DNA of 64,000 nucleotides from Agelaius tricolor (GCA_023055355.1 JALJCS010000004.1:23567244-23631243); one strand, 5' to 3'; positions 11,322 through 26,240 are shown, numbered from the stretch's first letter. The notes: generated by a model from the sequence alone, not told the origin. Translations and numbers: made by a program.

Positions 11322-14300
11322 TGCTTTTAAATATGATGGTATACTTCTTTCCTTGACTACCTAGACAGTGTCTGAGCCTTGGTATAATACAATAGATTCT
11401 AGGGGATATTAAAAATGGTTAGGTGGTTATGAGGTGTCATTTGATTATAAGTAAGGTGCAGCAGTGTTTTCTGAAGGTGACTTTTAATGAGAGAAGTCTA
11501 TAAAAATTTAGTCCTTATTATTCCCACTCTACAATACACATTTATAGCAAGTACATCTACCCAGAAATTTTGAATCTCCTACAATACTTGCAGCTTAAAA
11601 GCAGAAAAAAAAAGGAATGTACATTTATGCAAAGGAATAAAGAACTCTGTAGCTATACAAAATATGCAGACAAATCACCCAGCTTTTACTGGAGAGAAAT
11701 TCATGCAGATCTAAAGGGTACATGTCATTTGAAAGGCCTCAATCCCTCTTGAGTTTTGATTTCTTAACACCCTACTGTAACAATGTCCTGCTTTGCCAAA
11801 GATCTCTATAAATCTGGACCCCCTAATTCCTAGATGACCTCGAGCTACTGACGAGGTAGATGGAAAGGCAGCTGTAGCTCTAATCAGGCTGGTATACAGG
11901 GGTTAATTGCACTAGCACCAGGGAAAGGCACATGTACAGGAACCCCAAACCTGAGAGTAAATTGCAACAGCAAGGTAATCTACTGCTCTCAGGCACTCAC
12001 AGGTTACTGTCATTTCTGTTGCACCATAAAATAGTGAAGCTGTGGATGTCCCTGTTTACTTCCAATTTTCTTGACAGTCTTCAGTTTTTCACATACCTGG
12101 AGGGTGGTTTCACCAGCTTTTTCTCCCTTATCATGACTACCAGTATCAGAGCCACCACCAGGAGCCTTCTATAACCACACGTTTCAGACACTTTGTTTTT
12201 TTTATGGAAGGGTCCCATGGTAAGGTTTTCTTTGGAGTGCCTCCTGAGGGAAAATTTTTAATGCTTTACAGTGAACCTGTTGTATAGCATAAACAGAAAA
12301 TGGAATCGTTTTTTAGAAGGGTCCACAGAGAAACTGAAATAACATCTCTAGCATGATAGAGAAAGCAGCAACACTGACCGACTGCAGAGTGCACATCTGC
12401 AATGCATTAAATATTTTAATTGAGCAAGAGAGTTTGAAAGAGAGTTCAGCTACACCTCTCTCTGCTACACAGAAACACGCTTCTGGTGCATTCTGACAGG
12501 GAGGACAGCTTTCATTTGCCACTCTTCTGCATCACTCTTTGCCTTGCCAGTATGTGTGCTCTGGAAGGCAGTCATCCCCAGGAGGACAAGGATAAGTCAT
12601 GCTGCCACTAACATTTCTGCCAAAACATAGGTGATGCATGGCTGGTGCCAAGTTGGCAGATTCCCTGGGGCCAAACATTCAGACATACTTTGTTTCTGCC
12701 CAGAAGGCAGTTGCTGTCTTCTCATGAATCAGACACAATGAAACCTTCTTCTCTTGGATGACTTGCAATTGATGAATGACTCTACTTCCACCCTCAAAAT
12801 AAATAAATAAATACATACATAGGGAAAAATACATCAGCAACATTCTCAACAGCTTCCAAGGTTATTTTCTTATCTCCCAAGCCTGACTCTTGTTTTATTA
12901 TTTCAGAGTTAGCCAAGGCCAAAAACATCCTGTATATATTTCAATCTGAAGTCCTCACTGGCCCCTTTAGGACTCCAGCTCCTTGACACTTCAACTCCAG
13001 TTCCACCAGGATGGATTTCTTTTCTTTCATGCTCTCTATTGCTCTATCCCTGGTGGGAACTCCTCCACTCTCAGGTTTCCTAACACCTTTCTTCTGAGTT
13101 ATTGAAATGAGGCTGCTTGGCCAGCTGAAACTTCTTTGAAGTCAGGGGATACTTCAGATGTCAAGTAATGAAATTTCCTCTCTCTTTACTTTAGACTGCT
13201 GCCTGTGTTTGTAAAAATCTGTGAACTACTAACCATTAAAGGTCCATACACAGTGAACTCCTGGCACTAATTTTGTAATCTTACAGTAAATGGGGAAAAG
13301 AAAGCCTCAGAAATTACTCTGTGGAAATATTAGAAGGATAATTATTGTTGGGGGGGTGGGAAAATAAAGACCCATTAGCTGGCAAAAGATGTGTAAAAAG
13401 CTTTTAGTTTTGCTTTTGTTGTTGAGGTCAAGCTAACAATACTCCCTCTGCACAGGTCATGGTTTGACAATAGAGAAGGTCTGGCTAGCACCACATCAGA
13501 AATACTGCAGCCACATGTTATAAGGTAGCCAACCAGTAAGAGCTCATGCCACTGCTTCACATTTGGCCACAGTTTTCTGATGGGTTTTTACTGGGCATGC
13601 AGGCTTTACAGCAGATACACCATCATCTATATGCCAACAGCCAGCTTCATCCCACATGCTCTGACATTGACAGAAGCACTGGCACGTGCCCTCACATCGC
13701 ATGTGCTGCTGCTCAGTCTGGCAGGGTCTGGCAGCACACAGTTCTGACTCTAAACATGGGGCAGCTGCCACTTCCCTTGCTGGTTTGGGGCGTAATTATA
13801 TAAAGCACAAAAACAGAGTGCACTACTGCTAAGTTCAATAAAGGACAGTAAGGAGCTCTCAGCAGGTCAGTGTGTAAAAGAAATCCAGTTTTGCACTAAT
13901 GAGGACAAAGCAGCTGTGAGACAGATGATTTACAAGGCAAGCAGCCAGAGCATTTGTCTGGGACTCCAGGCTCATGGTGACCCTCTCAAAGATGAATTTT
14001 GGCTACATTGAAGGGTCAGGAAAAGAAGGAAGAGAGGAAAGGTCCAAGTTGTGACTTCTTCCCATGGTTTCCTTAAGCAACCAAGTTGCTCCTGCTGGGT
14101 AGCCAACATCCAACACAGCATCAGTACAGCAACTACTATGATTCAACCCAGTTCCACGCAGAAACCACAGTCCTCTACTTCAGCTGATCATTTTCATATG
14201 CACAAAGAATAGGACTGCCATGACATCTTGGAGGTTTTGAATCACTGCTGCCAGAGAGGAGGAGCCCAAATATAGCACTTCATTTTGCTTACACACTTGT

Positions 14301-16140
14301 TCAGCTTTTGCACACATACCTTTGCATATTGAGCTGGGCTTAGAGATTCACAGCTTTCCTGAGCAGATCTGTGAAAGGATGCAAATTGCTCCATAATTAC
14401 CTAGATGCCTTATGGAGGCCTGTGCACTCAATGTCCAATTTATAACCAATCAGCCCTGTACAACAAGCACCTCCACGTACAATAACAGCTGATTCTGTCT
14501 GGCTCTCAATTCTTAGAAGTTACATCCTGGCAGGATGTAACAAGACAGTTTTATAAAGCTATGCAAGTAAAAAGAATCATCAAGGTCACCATTTTCAAAA
14601 GTACCCAGAGCTGCAATGAAAGGCTAAGCAGATGGTGTGTGGCACAGAATCAAACCTCTCCTAGCCATGGTCTTTTTTTTTCCCAGCTCCTCTGAAAAAA
14701 AGTGTGTGCAAAAGTTGTCTACATAAAATCAGCTTTGATTTTCAATATTTTGCCTTAAGATCATTAAACTATCTATTATACTGTCATGCTTTCAGAAACA
14801 ATCTGAGGAGCATGTAATTCTTTGTTGTACCTTTGAACAGGTAAGAGCTTATATATAAGTAGATATTTGTATGGCAGATAGTTCTAGAATTCAAGATTCT
14901 GGATTTCTTACTTCTTCCTGAAATACACTGATTTAAAGGGCAGAACTATTACAGGAACACAAAGTATCATCTTCACACTGGTTATACCAGAACTCAGTAT
15001 TCTTGAGTTCTGTTTCCTCTTTTGCCACTAACTTACTCTATGTCCACTCTGTGGTTTTGGTTGTGGGTTACATTCACACTGTAAATTAAAGGAATTGTGT
15101 AAATAGTAGTTAATTAACTATAGGGTAATAAACGCACTACATGAACAATGTGGGTGGGCTCCAGCCATCAGCCAAATTCACCCCAGCCACTCCCTCACTC
15201 CCCTCTTCTGCCAGGTAGGAGGGAAATGCAGGGAGAGGGAGAAGACTCATGAAGGAAGGCACAGACAGTTTAAGCTGTGAAGCAAAAGCTGCACATGCAG
15301 GCAGAGCAGAACAGGGCATTCATTCCCCTGGGCAAGTGGATGTCCCAGCGGGCTCCCCAAGAAGCCGGGCCTCAGCACACCTAACACTGGCTTGGGAGCA
15401 CAGACACCATGAGCCTCCTGCCTCCCTCCTGCCACGGTGCTTGCTGAGCACCATGGGCCATCTCCTTGTCCACTGGGGTCAGCTGTGCCCTCTGTGTCCC
15501 CTCTCAGGCACTCGCCCACCCGGACCCTGCTCATTTGGAAGGCACAGGGAGGATGAGAAACAGAGAAAGCCTCGGCACTGCACAAGCACCGTTCACCAGC
15601 AGCTGAAGCTCTCAGGATTGTGTTATCAGGGTTGTTTTCAGCACAAATCAGAAAAGCAGCACTTTCTGGGCTGCTCTGAAGAAAATGAACTCCATCTCAG
15701 CCAGAAGCAGTGTGATGAGAAATGGAAATGAAAATGGAATTGGGATTTTTCATTCCTCAAGCTGCAAGGAGCAGTCATACTCTAGGAGAGCTGCACTGGC
15801 CCCCAGATAAAAGTGGAGAATCCAGATAGTATTCTGGCATCCAGAAGTGGCATGTTTTTTAGTACCCTCCCAAGAGACTAAGGCAAGCATCAAGCATTTC
15901 TCCATTGCTAATATATTTCAAAGGTTGTTCTGCCCAGCAGATTTTCTTGATATGTTCCTTCCCATATGCCTAATTGATTCCTCCTGCCTGACAAGATCTT
16001 CATGGAACTCCCCATTGAGGCCTCCATTGCCAATACAAGTGAAGTACAGAAAATGCTACCTGGATGTACAAAGAGCTGTATATTTTCTCCTCCTGAGGCA
16101 AACAGACTAAGACTTGTGCCCCAATAGCATCCTGACATCT
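11322..16140. other. Intergenic; moderately GC-rich patch at 15.14-15.73 kb
   Basis: No gene recognised. There is an ATAAAT/ACAT simple repeat at 12796-12830. The patch at about 15140-15730 is richer in G and C than its surroundings and is open on both strands: a 160-codon plus frame at 15249-15731 and a 112-codon minus frame at 15247-15585. Neither translation shows a domain I know. Openness on both strands points to composition rather than coding. Confidence 0.5.
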
Positions 16141-16350
16141 GTCAGCTGAGGGAATTTATGACCCAGCTTTGATTTTTTTATTTCAGATTCATGTAAATGG
16201 TTCTTCTGCTCTGTAATTACTTTGCTGATAATTACACAATTACTCTCATTTATAGTAATCATTTAAAAACGAATTGATGTTAGCCTAGTCTAATTTGCAA
16301 AATAAATTAAGCAAATTATTACTTGATTTAAATCAAGTAAATCTACCCCT
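16141..16350. promoter_or_regulatory. Putative conserved noncoding element, homeodomain-site-rich
   Basis: The stretch is crowded with AATTA/TAATTAC cores: three within about 16214-16246, then TAATCATTTAAAA. It ends in a 22-bp perfect palindrome at 16319-16340. It lacks simple repeats, CR1 or LTR sequence and open frames. Such texture is typical of developmental enhancers in gene deserts. Conservation was not tested. Confidence 0.35.
16319..16340. repeat. 22-bp perfect palindrome
   Basis: The half-site TTACTTGATTT is followed directly by its exact reverse complement, with no spacer. It could be a dimeric transcription-factor site or a chance AT-rich palindrome. Confidence 0.9.
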
Positions 16351-19300
16351 CCATTCAGTTTGCCTGCATGGTGCCACAGCCCTCTGGGGTGCTGCTGGAC
16401 ATTGATGGTGTTCATGACAGATGCAATTGTTCAAGCCTCACTATAATGCGGTAGGGGGAAGACTCGGGGGTGTTGCTGCCTCTAGTTGTGTGGAATTTTG
16501 CTTTTCCTGAACTACTGTTTAAACTGACCACTTTGATCTTTCTCATTATGAAGATTTATACCATCATCTAGTGGAACTCCCCTTAAACTACAACTCTTTA
16601 ACTCTTCTACTCTGCACTTTACATGCAGCCTCAGAAGGGAAGAGCATGCAATAAGGTTCTTGTACTCAGGTTACTAAATATAGGAGGATTTTTGACATCT
16701 CAAACAGCAGGAAAATTTGCCATAACTGCTGTAATTAAAATCTTGCTCAGTATTTGCCTAATGTCACATTAAAGCCACATAATGCTGCTGCTCCCCCACC
16801 CCACCCATCTCCCAGTGTTATGCTTCTATATCTAGAGATGTAAGTACAGCAGTAACCACAGATAAGTTTGTTGTACAGAAAGGGAAAAATCCTAGTTTTA
16901 AAAGCATATTATAAACCAAGAGAATAAACATGCAGCCTATGCTCTCTCCACACCAGATAATAAACAGTGCCTGAATGAAAAAGGTATTTCATCATAATTT
17001 CTCATCACATTTGAATAGACAGCATTTCCTCTTCTCTTGTTGCAATCACTCTTGTGTAGCAATACACGCATGCTTTTATCAGGCATAGAAATGAGTTGCC
17101 ATTCTCACAATTAATTCTCTCAGCTCTGAAAAAAACAGCATCAAAGATATTTCCTTATTTAATTCAAGAGTTCCTCCAGACATCTTCCAAATGAATTTGT
17201 CCTTCCTAATCCAGGAAAAAATGGGGACTCATCTATAGTCCCATACTGCTTCAGGGCATCAAAGGAGCTTCCCACTGGCAGAAGCAGCACACTAATTCCA
17301 TGGCATGGAGTTGATTAAGAGATTAAATCAGAGGTAGTGTGACTTCACATGAGTGCATTTCCTGTTCAGGGCTCATGCCTCACACACTGCTTCCTGGCTG
17401 TGTATCTCCCTCTATAGCTGTTGATGGAATGCAGTGTACACCTCTCCCCAAATCTGGGCAAGCTGAAGAGGAAGCCATGTGCCCCCCAAGCTCATGAAAT
17501 GCACGTGGTGGGATGCACACAGCCTGCTCCATACAGTATTGCTCATTTCTGATTTAGCTGTGGCTGTTGGACCACAAGGATCTAAGGAGTAATTCCAATG
17601 ACTATCCGCATGCTAGTAGCCCATCAAGTCAGACCCAAGATCATGTCAGGATCTGTACCAGGTATCCTATTCCTGTTTCCATTTTGTGATGGTACCCAGT
17701 GAGCAGCTACACCAGGGCTAGCCCCGCTACTCCAGAGCAGGAGTGGCACCTTCTATTTCTTATTGATACATACAGTTATTTTCCCACAAAATATTTTGTC
17801 TCCTTTCTACTGTTGCAGCAGTAGCCAGTTGATACTGCTGAGAGCCTTTCTGGGAAAAAGCGCTGACCATGCATCCATGCTGTGGATTAGTTTGCTTTCA
17901 CTCTGATTTAACACTAACATAATTTTCTGTGACCAAATGCCTGATGCCTCCCTGTCCCCAAAGGCATGATTATACCCCTTCAATCCCAGGCATATGAATT
18001 TCACAACAGTCAAAAGACAACGTAAAGGAGAATAGTAATCCAGTGTAACAGCACTTCTCTTATAATAGAGTGTACTAGAGAGCTGTGTGAAACAGCTACA
18101 GTACAGCTGTTTCATCTAATCTGAAGTATGTGCAGTTCATATTAATAGTTAATTTAATCTGCTTTTAAATCACAGTAAGGTGAACAACAAAAAGGCGTGA
18201 CCTGTCTTTCCTGGAGGAGCAGAGTCACGTTTCTCTCCAACTTCTCCATGTGACAGAGCGGTGCTACAATTAAAGCAAAATAATGTGCTTGTTATTCAAG
18301 TCAGGCATTAGTTCTAGTAATGGGGTGCTTGGTGGCGAGATGGATTTCCTTGTTAGGAGCTAAGCAGAGGATTAGCTGAATTCTCCATGGAGAAATCTTG
18401 ATTTGTTCAAGGTCTTTCATGTTTTCTACAGAGAAGGGATTATGTCTACTTAAAGAGGGGGCTTGCTTAAAAAGCTACAAAGTATAAGAAAAGGATTTAG
18501 GGCAGTCGGGCCTGTGGTTAAGTAGCTGAGGGGTAGAGGGAGTTTTAAAGCAGTGGATTATTTAAAGCCATAAAGTTCAAAAAATAATTGGTTTAGCACT
18601 ACTGGGTCAATGCAGAGTAACATGCTGGAAAGGCAGTTAAGCATAAGCTAATATTCATTTTACTTCAGCTAATTATTGCAAGGATTCAGAGTAGAGGGTG
18701 AAAGAAGAAATGTTCTAGCTCTCTTATTTGGGGTCCAACCATACAGCATGCACTCCTCTGCTTTGCTATAGGTATATGTTGGGACATGCATCACTCACCC
18801 AGAGCAAGAATTGCAGAGGGCTCTTTTTGAAGCTCTAACACTGTTCTGTTAATGAGGACATGAAGCAAACCATTAAAAGCCTTTTAAAAGAGTTGTAAAA
18901 TTCATAGTCTTCCTGAAGCCTCCTGTCTCAAAGGCAGCTCTGCTCCCTCTTCCCCTCCTTCTTCAATATCCTCTGGCAATATCATTAGTTCACTTTAATT
19001 GCAATCAGACTTTCATGATCATCAGTGTCTCTGAGAAATCTAAGCAGAAGCATCCTGCCTTCCTGTTCAGGAGAGTAGCCCAGCCCTTGGGGGTTATGCC
19101 AAAAGCCTGGCAATGCAGGAGGCACAGGGAACTACCACACTTCAATAGAGAGCATGCTTGGCATTGAGGGAAGAGGTGCAGACTGCAGTTCATACTTTCA
19201 CCTTAGTCATGCTGTGGGTTCACAGCAGAGATCTGATGACAGCAGAAGCAAATCTCAGCACAGCTGGAGAGAGCGCCCTGTGTTCTCCTAGACAGACAGG

Positions 19301-22300
19301 CCAATCCTAATGGATTGAGGCATCTAGAGATGTTACTTCCATAGGTAGAATAACAAAATGAATCATCACAACCTGAGGACAACACAAGCACACAAAAAAA
19401 TGGATGGATGGTTGGAAGCAGCTCTTTAAAGCTGTCCAGGATGGACAACAGCTCAGGAACCAGAGAGTGGTGGGAAAGAAGGTGTCTTTAGTAATTCACT
19501 GTGAACAGTTCAGTGAGTTTAATGAAAGCTAATGAAGAGACATTCACTAGGGTGGTGGTAGATATACTCTCCAGGCAGATATACTCTCAGCTGGTTGTGC
19601 AGAATGGAGAAGAAGTAGGAGGTGGCAATGTAGAGCTCATTATGATACAAAGCAGTGAAAAGGAGAAAGTGGTTAGATTTGGGTGTCACATGAGGAAACT
19701 GAAATGGGCTTGTCCTTGCCTTGTACAATCTCATATATTCACATGTGGCACATTGCATACAGTCCACAGACCAAAATATGTTGACAAATAGGTTGGGAGT
19801 TTACACTAGAGCTTCCCAAAAACTAAGGTTCCACAAGTGAATAATGAGGCAGAATTATAGGAGCTAATTCTGCATGGCTAAGTGACACCTCAGTGCATAG
19901 TGGGGAGACATAATAGGAGATAACAAATATTCTAAAGCTAGAAAAACATAAGTAATGAATGGAGCTATTTAGAGAATGTATAAAGTAAAATGGATACAGA
20001 GTCAAGAAGATGTTCAGAATGTGTGTCTAAAAATTTACTGAAGTAGCAAATATTCTCCCCAAGGAAAATTGCAAACCTGATTATTCTGGAAAGGTAAAAT
20101 ATGTATAAATTTAAGATTAAGAAATATATATTAGAGAAATGCCCCAGGTGGGAAAAATGAGTAAATTTTTGTGTCTGATATGCCCAATATGAGTCAAGGT
20201 ACATTGGGATCTGGACAAAGCAAGATATTTGGCAAAACATATGCAACATTTATTTTGGCAGATTCAGCCAAGCACCTGAAATCCATTAATATCCACCCAG
20301 TTATCCTTGCAAGGGTTCTGTAAGGTAAGAGGACACATTTTTTAGCATTCTATGGGTCTCAAATTGACACAGTCTAAGAACTAAACCCCCAGTGAGATCA
20401 GGCATTGCCACACAGTTACAGACCTGACCTAGCTCAAGCCATGAGTGTGTTTGCCAACAGAGTTCACATATGGCTACTTTTATTCTACTATCAACGCAGA
20501 AACACTGGTAGTCTACTGGTGAGTTTGCATCCTCTGCCATGACCAGTAGACTAAGACTAGATTCTTTAGAGATTTGTCCTCTGCATGATTTCATTTCCAA
20601 AAACCACTAAACTACTTTTATCTTATGATAATTCAGGTCCTATTCCTGGCTCTTAATACAGGTTGCCTATCTCAGACTTTCAAGAAAACATTGTTCCTCA
20701 TTTTGTCTTGACCTAGTCCCCCTTCAAAGTGAAATATCAACATTTGCAAACACTGTATCATGAGGGGAACTAATTTATTCCTTTTTTCTTTCTTTCTTTT
20801 TTTCTTTTGCAAAGTGCTTTGGATGAAAGGCAGGATAAAATTCAAAATACTGTTTTTTTTCTTGCAAGTTCCATGCCATTGAGGAGGTGAAAAGGTTCCT
20901 TTGAACAAAAGCTGTTGATTTATCTGCATTTTAGTGGCTTCCTTTGTTCCCTGAAGCTGCATATTTAAACTTTGCTATGCAGGAATTTATTACAGATACA
21001 GGACGCCAGAGCAGCTTTTTTAAAACTCAGCTGCTCTGCTCTGACCAAAGTTTAGGTAGGGATGAAGTAGAAGTGAATCCACTGCCATTACAGATAATTG
21101 CTTTTTGTGTTTAAACATCTTTATGGATTTAAAAAATAAAAAATACAAGCAAACACAAAAAAACCCACTCAAATGGAAGTACCAACTACAGTAATCATTA
21201 TTAAGACTGAGGTAAGAGTATCTAGCCCCCATTTATTACCTTTTTCCTGGTACAAATTATTCATGAGTATCTGAAAACACTCTGTAAATTCCTACTTTGG
21301 TAGCACAACACAATAATTTACCACCACTGCCTTCTAGCATCACACATGGCATCTCTTCTGCATGAATACCCAGCAGCTATACTAGAGATGCCAGTGAGTC
21401 ATCATTACCGTCACGGCAAAGAAGCATTTTACTGTCATAACTCCCAGTTCTCAAACCAGGCACACATTTTTCACATCCTGATTCATCTTCAGAAGAAAAA
21501 GTAACTGTGTGAGGAACTGCAAATAAGCAAAAGCATTCACACTGGTAATGACTTATAACTACTCTGATAGATGGGTAGTTTTCTGATAAATTGAAAATTG
21601 CATGGTGGTGGTGTTTATTACTAATTTTGATGCTTCATTTTTTTAACTTCAAATCAAAACAAGACTGGAAGGAACAATTAGGGTCATATAGTCACTATTT
21701 AATCTGGTGTACAGAACACCCACTGTGCACAATGCTACTCACTAAGTGCTTTTGGAATCCTTTAGCAAACTAACACAAGTTGATATAGAATAAAAGCAGT
21801 CCCCAAGAGAGTGGCATAGGATGCCAAGCAAATAGAACCAGCCTCACTTTCAAGCACAGCCTTTCCGCGACCTGGTGAAGTGTCTGAATGAAGAAATGCC
21901 TGTAGCCTTCTCATCAGGTGTCTGGATGTACTGCTGCCAGCCTGTCTCAGAAGCAATGTGGTGCCTGCCCCACAGAAACCTCACAGCCCTGTAATCCTTC
22001 TCACTGGAAAAACAGCTTGAAGGGACAGCCAGAACAAATCTTGTGTAGCCATGGTGACTAAATCCAGCTGGTATCTATCGAAGGGTTCATCCCCTTTCCC
22101 TTACATGTATAAGTACATAGCCCATGTAATACATTTGACACCATTAGGTATTCCTGTCTTCATGATTTTATCCTTCCTATTTTAAATTGCTTTGGTTCCC
22201 ATGTAGCCTTTTGTTACTTAAGTAACATTTAGAGTTTCCAGAACACTATCTCCATCATCTCTGGTCCATGGAGAGGGATAGTAAAGGAATAAGACATTAG

Positions 22301-22689
22301 AAGGGTGTTTGAAGAAGGAAGACTAAAGTTTAAATCTGAATAAAATTCACCTGATTTAAAGAAAGAAAAGCAATCAAAAATCACCTCTGATTCACCTCTA
22401 TACCTCTGAAGAACAGGTACCACCTAAATTAAAAAAGGAAAAAGAAATTCCTTATTTGTAAAAATCAGTTGAATTTTACTGTACTATATACATAATGTCT
22501 GCATTTCATAGCATATCCAGTGAGAGATCTCTAATCTCTGTCCCATCATTTCAAATATTTCCATGTTCAAACTGCCTTCTTTTGTAAGTAGGCTTTTGTG
22601 TCTGATATATATATTTTTAACTGGACTGATATGGCACAGTAGAGACATCCAGTGGTTTGTTAGATTATTAAACTCATGACTGTCACTGA
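16351..22689. other. Intergenic, mostly unique DNA
   Basis: No gene recognised. It includes a hairpin at 20509-20553. A patch around 17600-17700 vaguely resembles an ancient CR1/L3 tail, but I cannot assign it. The patch at about 18165-18350 has mixed composition with TAAT and CACGT-like words and could be regulatory. This is weak. Confidence 0.5.
20509..20553. repeat. Hairpin with 12-bp perfect stem
   Basis: TAGTCTACTGGT at 20509-20520 and its exact reverse complement at 20542-20553 flank a 21-base loop. The stem is shorter than that of a typical microRNA precursor. Confidence 0.85.
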
Positions 22690-22870
22690 AGATATAGCAC
22701 AGAGTTATTACCATTAGCTAATGGTAATTTTAATTTCACTTCAAACACAAATTTAAGATTTTATATTAATCAGCACTAATTTGGGAACTTGCAGCAATCT
22801 GACATCAGATATTTAATTTGCCATACATCTAGTTTCTAGTGATTTATGTGAAACACAAGCTCCATTTATA
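22690..22870. promoter_or_regulatory. Putative regulatory element around a 22-bp palindrome
   Basis: Dense ATTA/TAAT words (22707-22728, then TTAATTTC, TTAATCAGCAC and TTTAATTTG) without simple-sequence structure. This suggests homeodomain binding. The claim rests on motif density only. Confidence 0.33.
22707..22728. repeat. 22-bp perfect palindrome with inverted ATTA cores
   Basis: The half-site ATTACCATTAG is followed directly by its exact reverse complement. Each half carries two ATTA cores, so the whole is a symmetric array of four homeodomain half-sites. Confidence 0.9.
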
Positions 22871-25800
22871 CTAAGGTATAAATTTCAGTCATAGTCAAAA
22901 TAAAGATGATAAAGTCAATGGAGTATTGTCAACTTACTGTCAGAGGATATGGGCCTATCTAGTTTGAAAGGCATGCCTATTAAGAGTTTAAGATTCCTTT
23001 GAAGAAAACACTGGTTTGGCTTGACTTACATTCTCCATCTAGGTGTGCTGGGAGACAGAATAAGAGTGTGGGCTTACTCATCTTTGTTAACTCACTAAAT
23101 AGCAGCAAATACATTATAGCGCTTGAGGATGGAAAGAAGATTGCTGGGAGCCAGCAAAGATCTGGCAGCTGAGAGGAAGAAGGCAGCCCAATAGACAGAG
23201 ACAGAGAATTAGCAGCTGAGTGATGGGGTCAGAGCTCTGGAAACACAGAAATAAAAGAGAAATGAAATTTTGAAAGCAGATAAGGGGAAGAGACAAGCTA
23301 GCATGACAGTGAACTTTGGATCAGAAAAAGACAACATCAGAGAATAAGAGTCAGTTCTGACTTACAATCTGCAAAACTCTATTTAGGTTCAGTGAGGCTG
23401 TACAAAACATAAGTCAGGGTTGCTTGGGTAGAATAAAATCCTTAAAAAACAAAGAAAACCCTAAAGCTAGCAGGCCATAGAGAAACACAAAGGTATGCAG
23501 CCCATCAAAGAGGCTGCAAGACTGTGATTTATTAAAGTGCTGCCATTGCTAAGAGATTGATCTTAAATATGTTTAACCCAGTAGGAGTCTTTCCATGGAT
23601 TCTGGATCAGGCTCTGAAACAGCATTCCTTGACTGGCTGATAAAGTGAATAACATCACGTATCTTTTCTATTGACAAAAGTGAGGAGGAGTTTTTAAATT
23701 GCTTTAGTTTAGACAAGTTATTTACAAACAAAAAGCAAAGCTGGCAAATGCACAGTGCCCTGTTAGAAGGAGACAGAGGGAAGTTAACACTTATCAGTGT
23801 TAATTAGTAGTTGGCATATATACACTATACTATATTTACTATTCCCACTTTTTTCATCCTTGCAATAGATACACATGCAGGTAGCAGAGAAGTGAGCACT
23901 GGTTTAAACCAGTGTCCTCTTCCTTGTGGTGACTACAAGCATGCAGCCAGGGAGAAGTAAGAAAAGGACCAGTATATCCCTATGTCTCATTCTACCACAT
24001 ATTTTTTGGTCACTACATGCCTCCACGTGAAACAATTTTTTTAATACAATTGGAAATAAGCAGCACAGTTTCAGAGACCAAAAGGCAGAATATTACATTG
24101 TGCCAGGAGCATTCTCAGTTCTGACCCTTTTCTTGCAGTTAGACCTACATGTAAATCTCTCAAGACCCTCTTACTCTGCAGATAAAGCAAAATTGCAATG
24201 TTTTTTATTGAATGTGCTTTGGAAAGCTACATATCAGGAGAAACTGTAAATCATGTCTGCAATGTAAGAATTTGGCTTCATTCTCAGACTTGACTTGATA
24301 CTATACAATTGCTTGCAAGACCTTAATTTCTGGACTTGATTTCTTAAACACAGAACTTTTCACTCAGACTTGTTAGCATAAGCCAAGAATTCTTCTATCT
24401 CTGTCAGAAGTGCATTCACAGACCTGAATTTGAGGGCAAGGTAAATGGAGGGATAATTTCTTTAACTGAACAAAATAGCTCTGCCTGCACTAATGCTTTT
24501 TAATGTCTGCAAAGTGAGGCCAAACTTCAATAGTGGACGGAGCATCGTGTTGAAAGAGGTGACAGGGCAACAATTTAATTTTTATTGAACCATGTTTCAA
24601 AAAATGAGTATGGGCACATATTATAAGCTAGTACTCACAGTGAAAATAGATCACCAGGTTTCCAGCACAATTAGCACCTACCACATTCTTCTCCAGATAC
24701 AACTGAAATATTACAGATGACATTCAGCAGCAGTTTTTCTTCAGTGTCTAGTATGTGATATAAAGAATGTATCACGGGTTTTTTAAACCTCTGCTCAGGC
24801 AAGAAACAAAACTAAACAAAACCACAGCCTTTCTCAAGCTGCCTACCAACTTCTCCGCATCCGCTTGGCAAAGTAAGAGCAGCTCTAGGGATACTTTAAT
24901 ATTCAGTAGCCATGCTTATTCACATATTGCATGTTCTTCTGATCCCATGATCATGTGGCAAATTATTCTCTTTTCTGTCACCCCTGTTATTGTGGGGAAC
25001 AGAACTGCCTCATGTTTCCTCGCTCATTTCACATAGATATCAAATGAAATATTTTTCAAGTAGGCAGTGCTGAAGAAATCATTTGCACCTTTATTAAAAG
25101 TTAACAGAAGCTGCCAGCACAGGAATGTACATATGTAACTAACTTTGTACGTGGTCAGTAAAAACAAGTACTTGAACCCCTCACAGCTCATAGAGTTTCA
25201 TTACAATATGGATTTGTGTAAAGATGAAAGCTAAGAACTTTTTTTCTTTTAAGGCATCTTCTCATAGGCTGTTGACCAGAAAGGAGAAATGGAGTCACTT
25301 CACAGGCTGGACCTTTAGATGGATTTTCTTTTCCATTTCCATTCTCTTAGATTTCCACATATGCTACTCAAAAGAAAATCTGAATTCAGTAATAAAATTA
25401 GGTATTAAATGTTGAGTTAAATTTGAATATGTTTAATTATTCTGATCCCTTGGGAACTGAAAATCTATTACTCATGACACAGACCAGAAGATTTAGGACA
25501 GAATTGTATTCCTGATGGGCTTTAATCCATAAAACTAAAGACAGAGAAACAGTGATTTGACCAGTGGTACTTCCACCTCAGGCTGAGCTGGCCAGCTTTT
25601 ATTTTAGCCCAGTCTTCACAGCTTCAGTTTTGTGTAACATTTTTAAGAGATTTCTGTTAGAGCTCCTTAGAAAAATTATTTTGGACATATGTTCTTCATT
25701 TTGATGGCTGAGCAATAAATCACTATTGTTACACTGCCAGTGTTTATGAAGTTTTTATTAACATTTAGAGTCCATTTAAAAGTAAAATTTCATCTTGGTG

Positions 25801-26154
25801 AGAGAAGAAAATTTGCCATAATCTGTGCATTTATCATGAAAACCTCAGAAGGGAAACAACCTTTTCTAAACAGATGTTCTTTCATTCTATGCCAGCTACA
25901 GAAGGTGCTAACAAAAGAAAAACAGCAGTTGAATACATACGAAATACCAGACTGCAGGGCAGCCCAGGACACAGTTGAGGCAGCAAGAGATTGCAACTAG
26001 CTTCTCTTCTGAGCTCATGGGTAGTTTTCAAATATGGCACAAGACAGGCTAAAGTCTACCAGGATATATCTGACTGACTTTCATCAGGTCAGAAGCTGAG
26101 TACTCACTGTCATTAGTGCTACAGGATCCTTACAGCAAAGAGAAATTCTTCTTT
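22871..26154. other. Intergenic, nothing recognised
   Basis: Unique AT-rich sequence with short open frames only. A TGTGGGGAAC at 24991 resembles an LTR tip but has no partner nearby. Confidence 0.55.
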
Positions 26155-26240
26155 TGCAAATAAGGAGCCTTGAGCAGAGGGAGTGTAAGTGATTTCTCCA
26201 GGTCACAGGGAATCCATGACACTCTGCCAAGAGCTCTCTC
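26155..26240 (-). repeat. MIR-like ancient SINE relic
   Basis: The order GCAAATAAGGAGCCTTGAGC, GTAAGTGATTTCTCCAGGTC and ACAGGG follows the reverse complement of the MIR core (gaggaaactgaggcacagag ... aagtgacttgcccaaggtca) with many substitutions. MIR is a very old amniote tRNA-derived SINE, and diverged copies survive in birds. Confidence 0.5.
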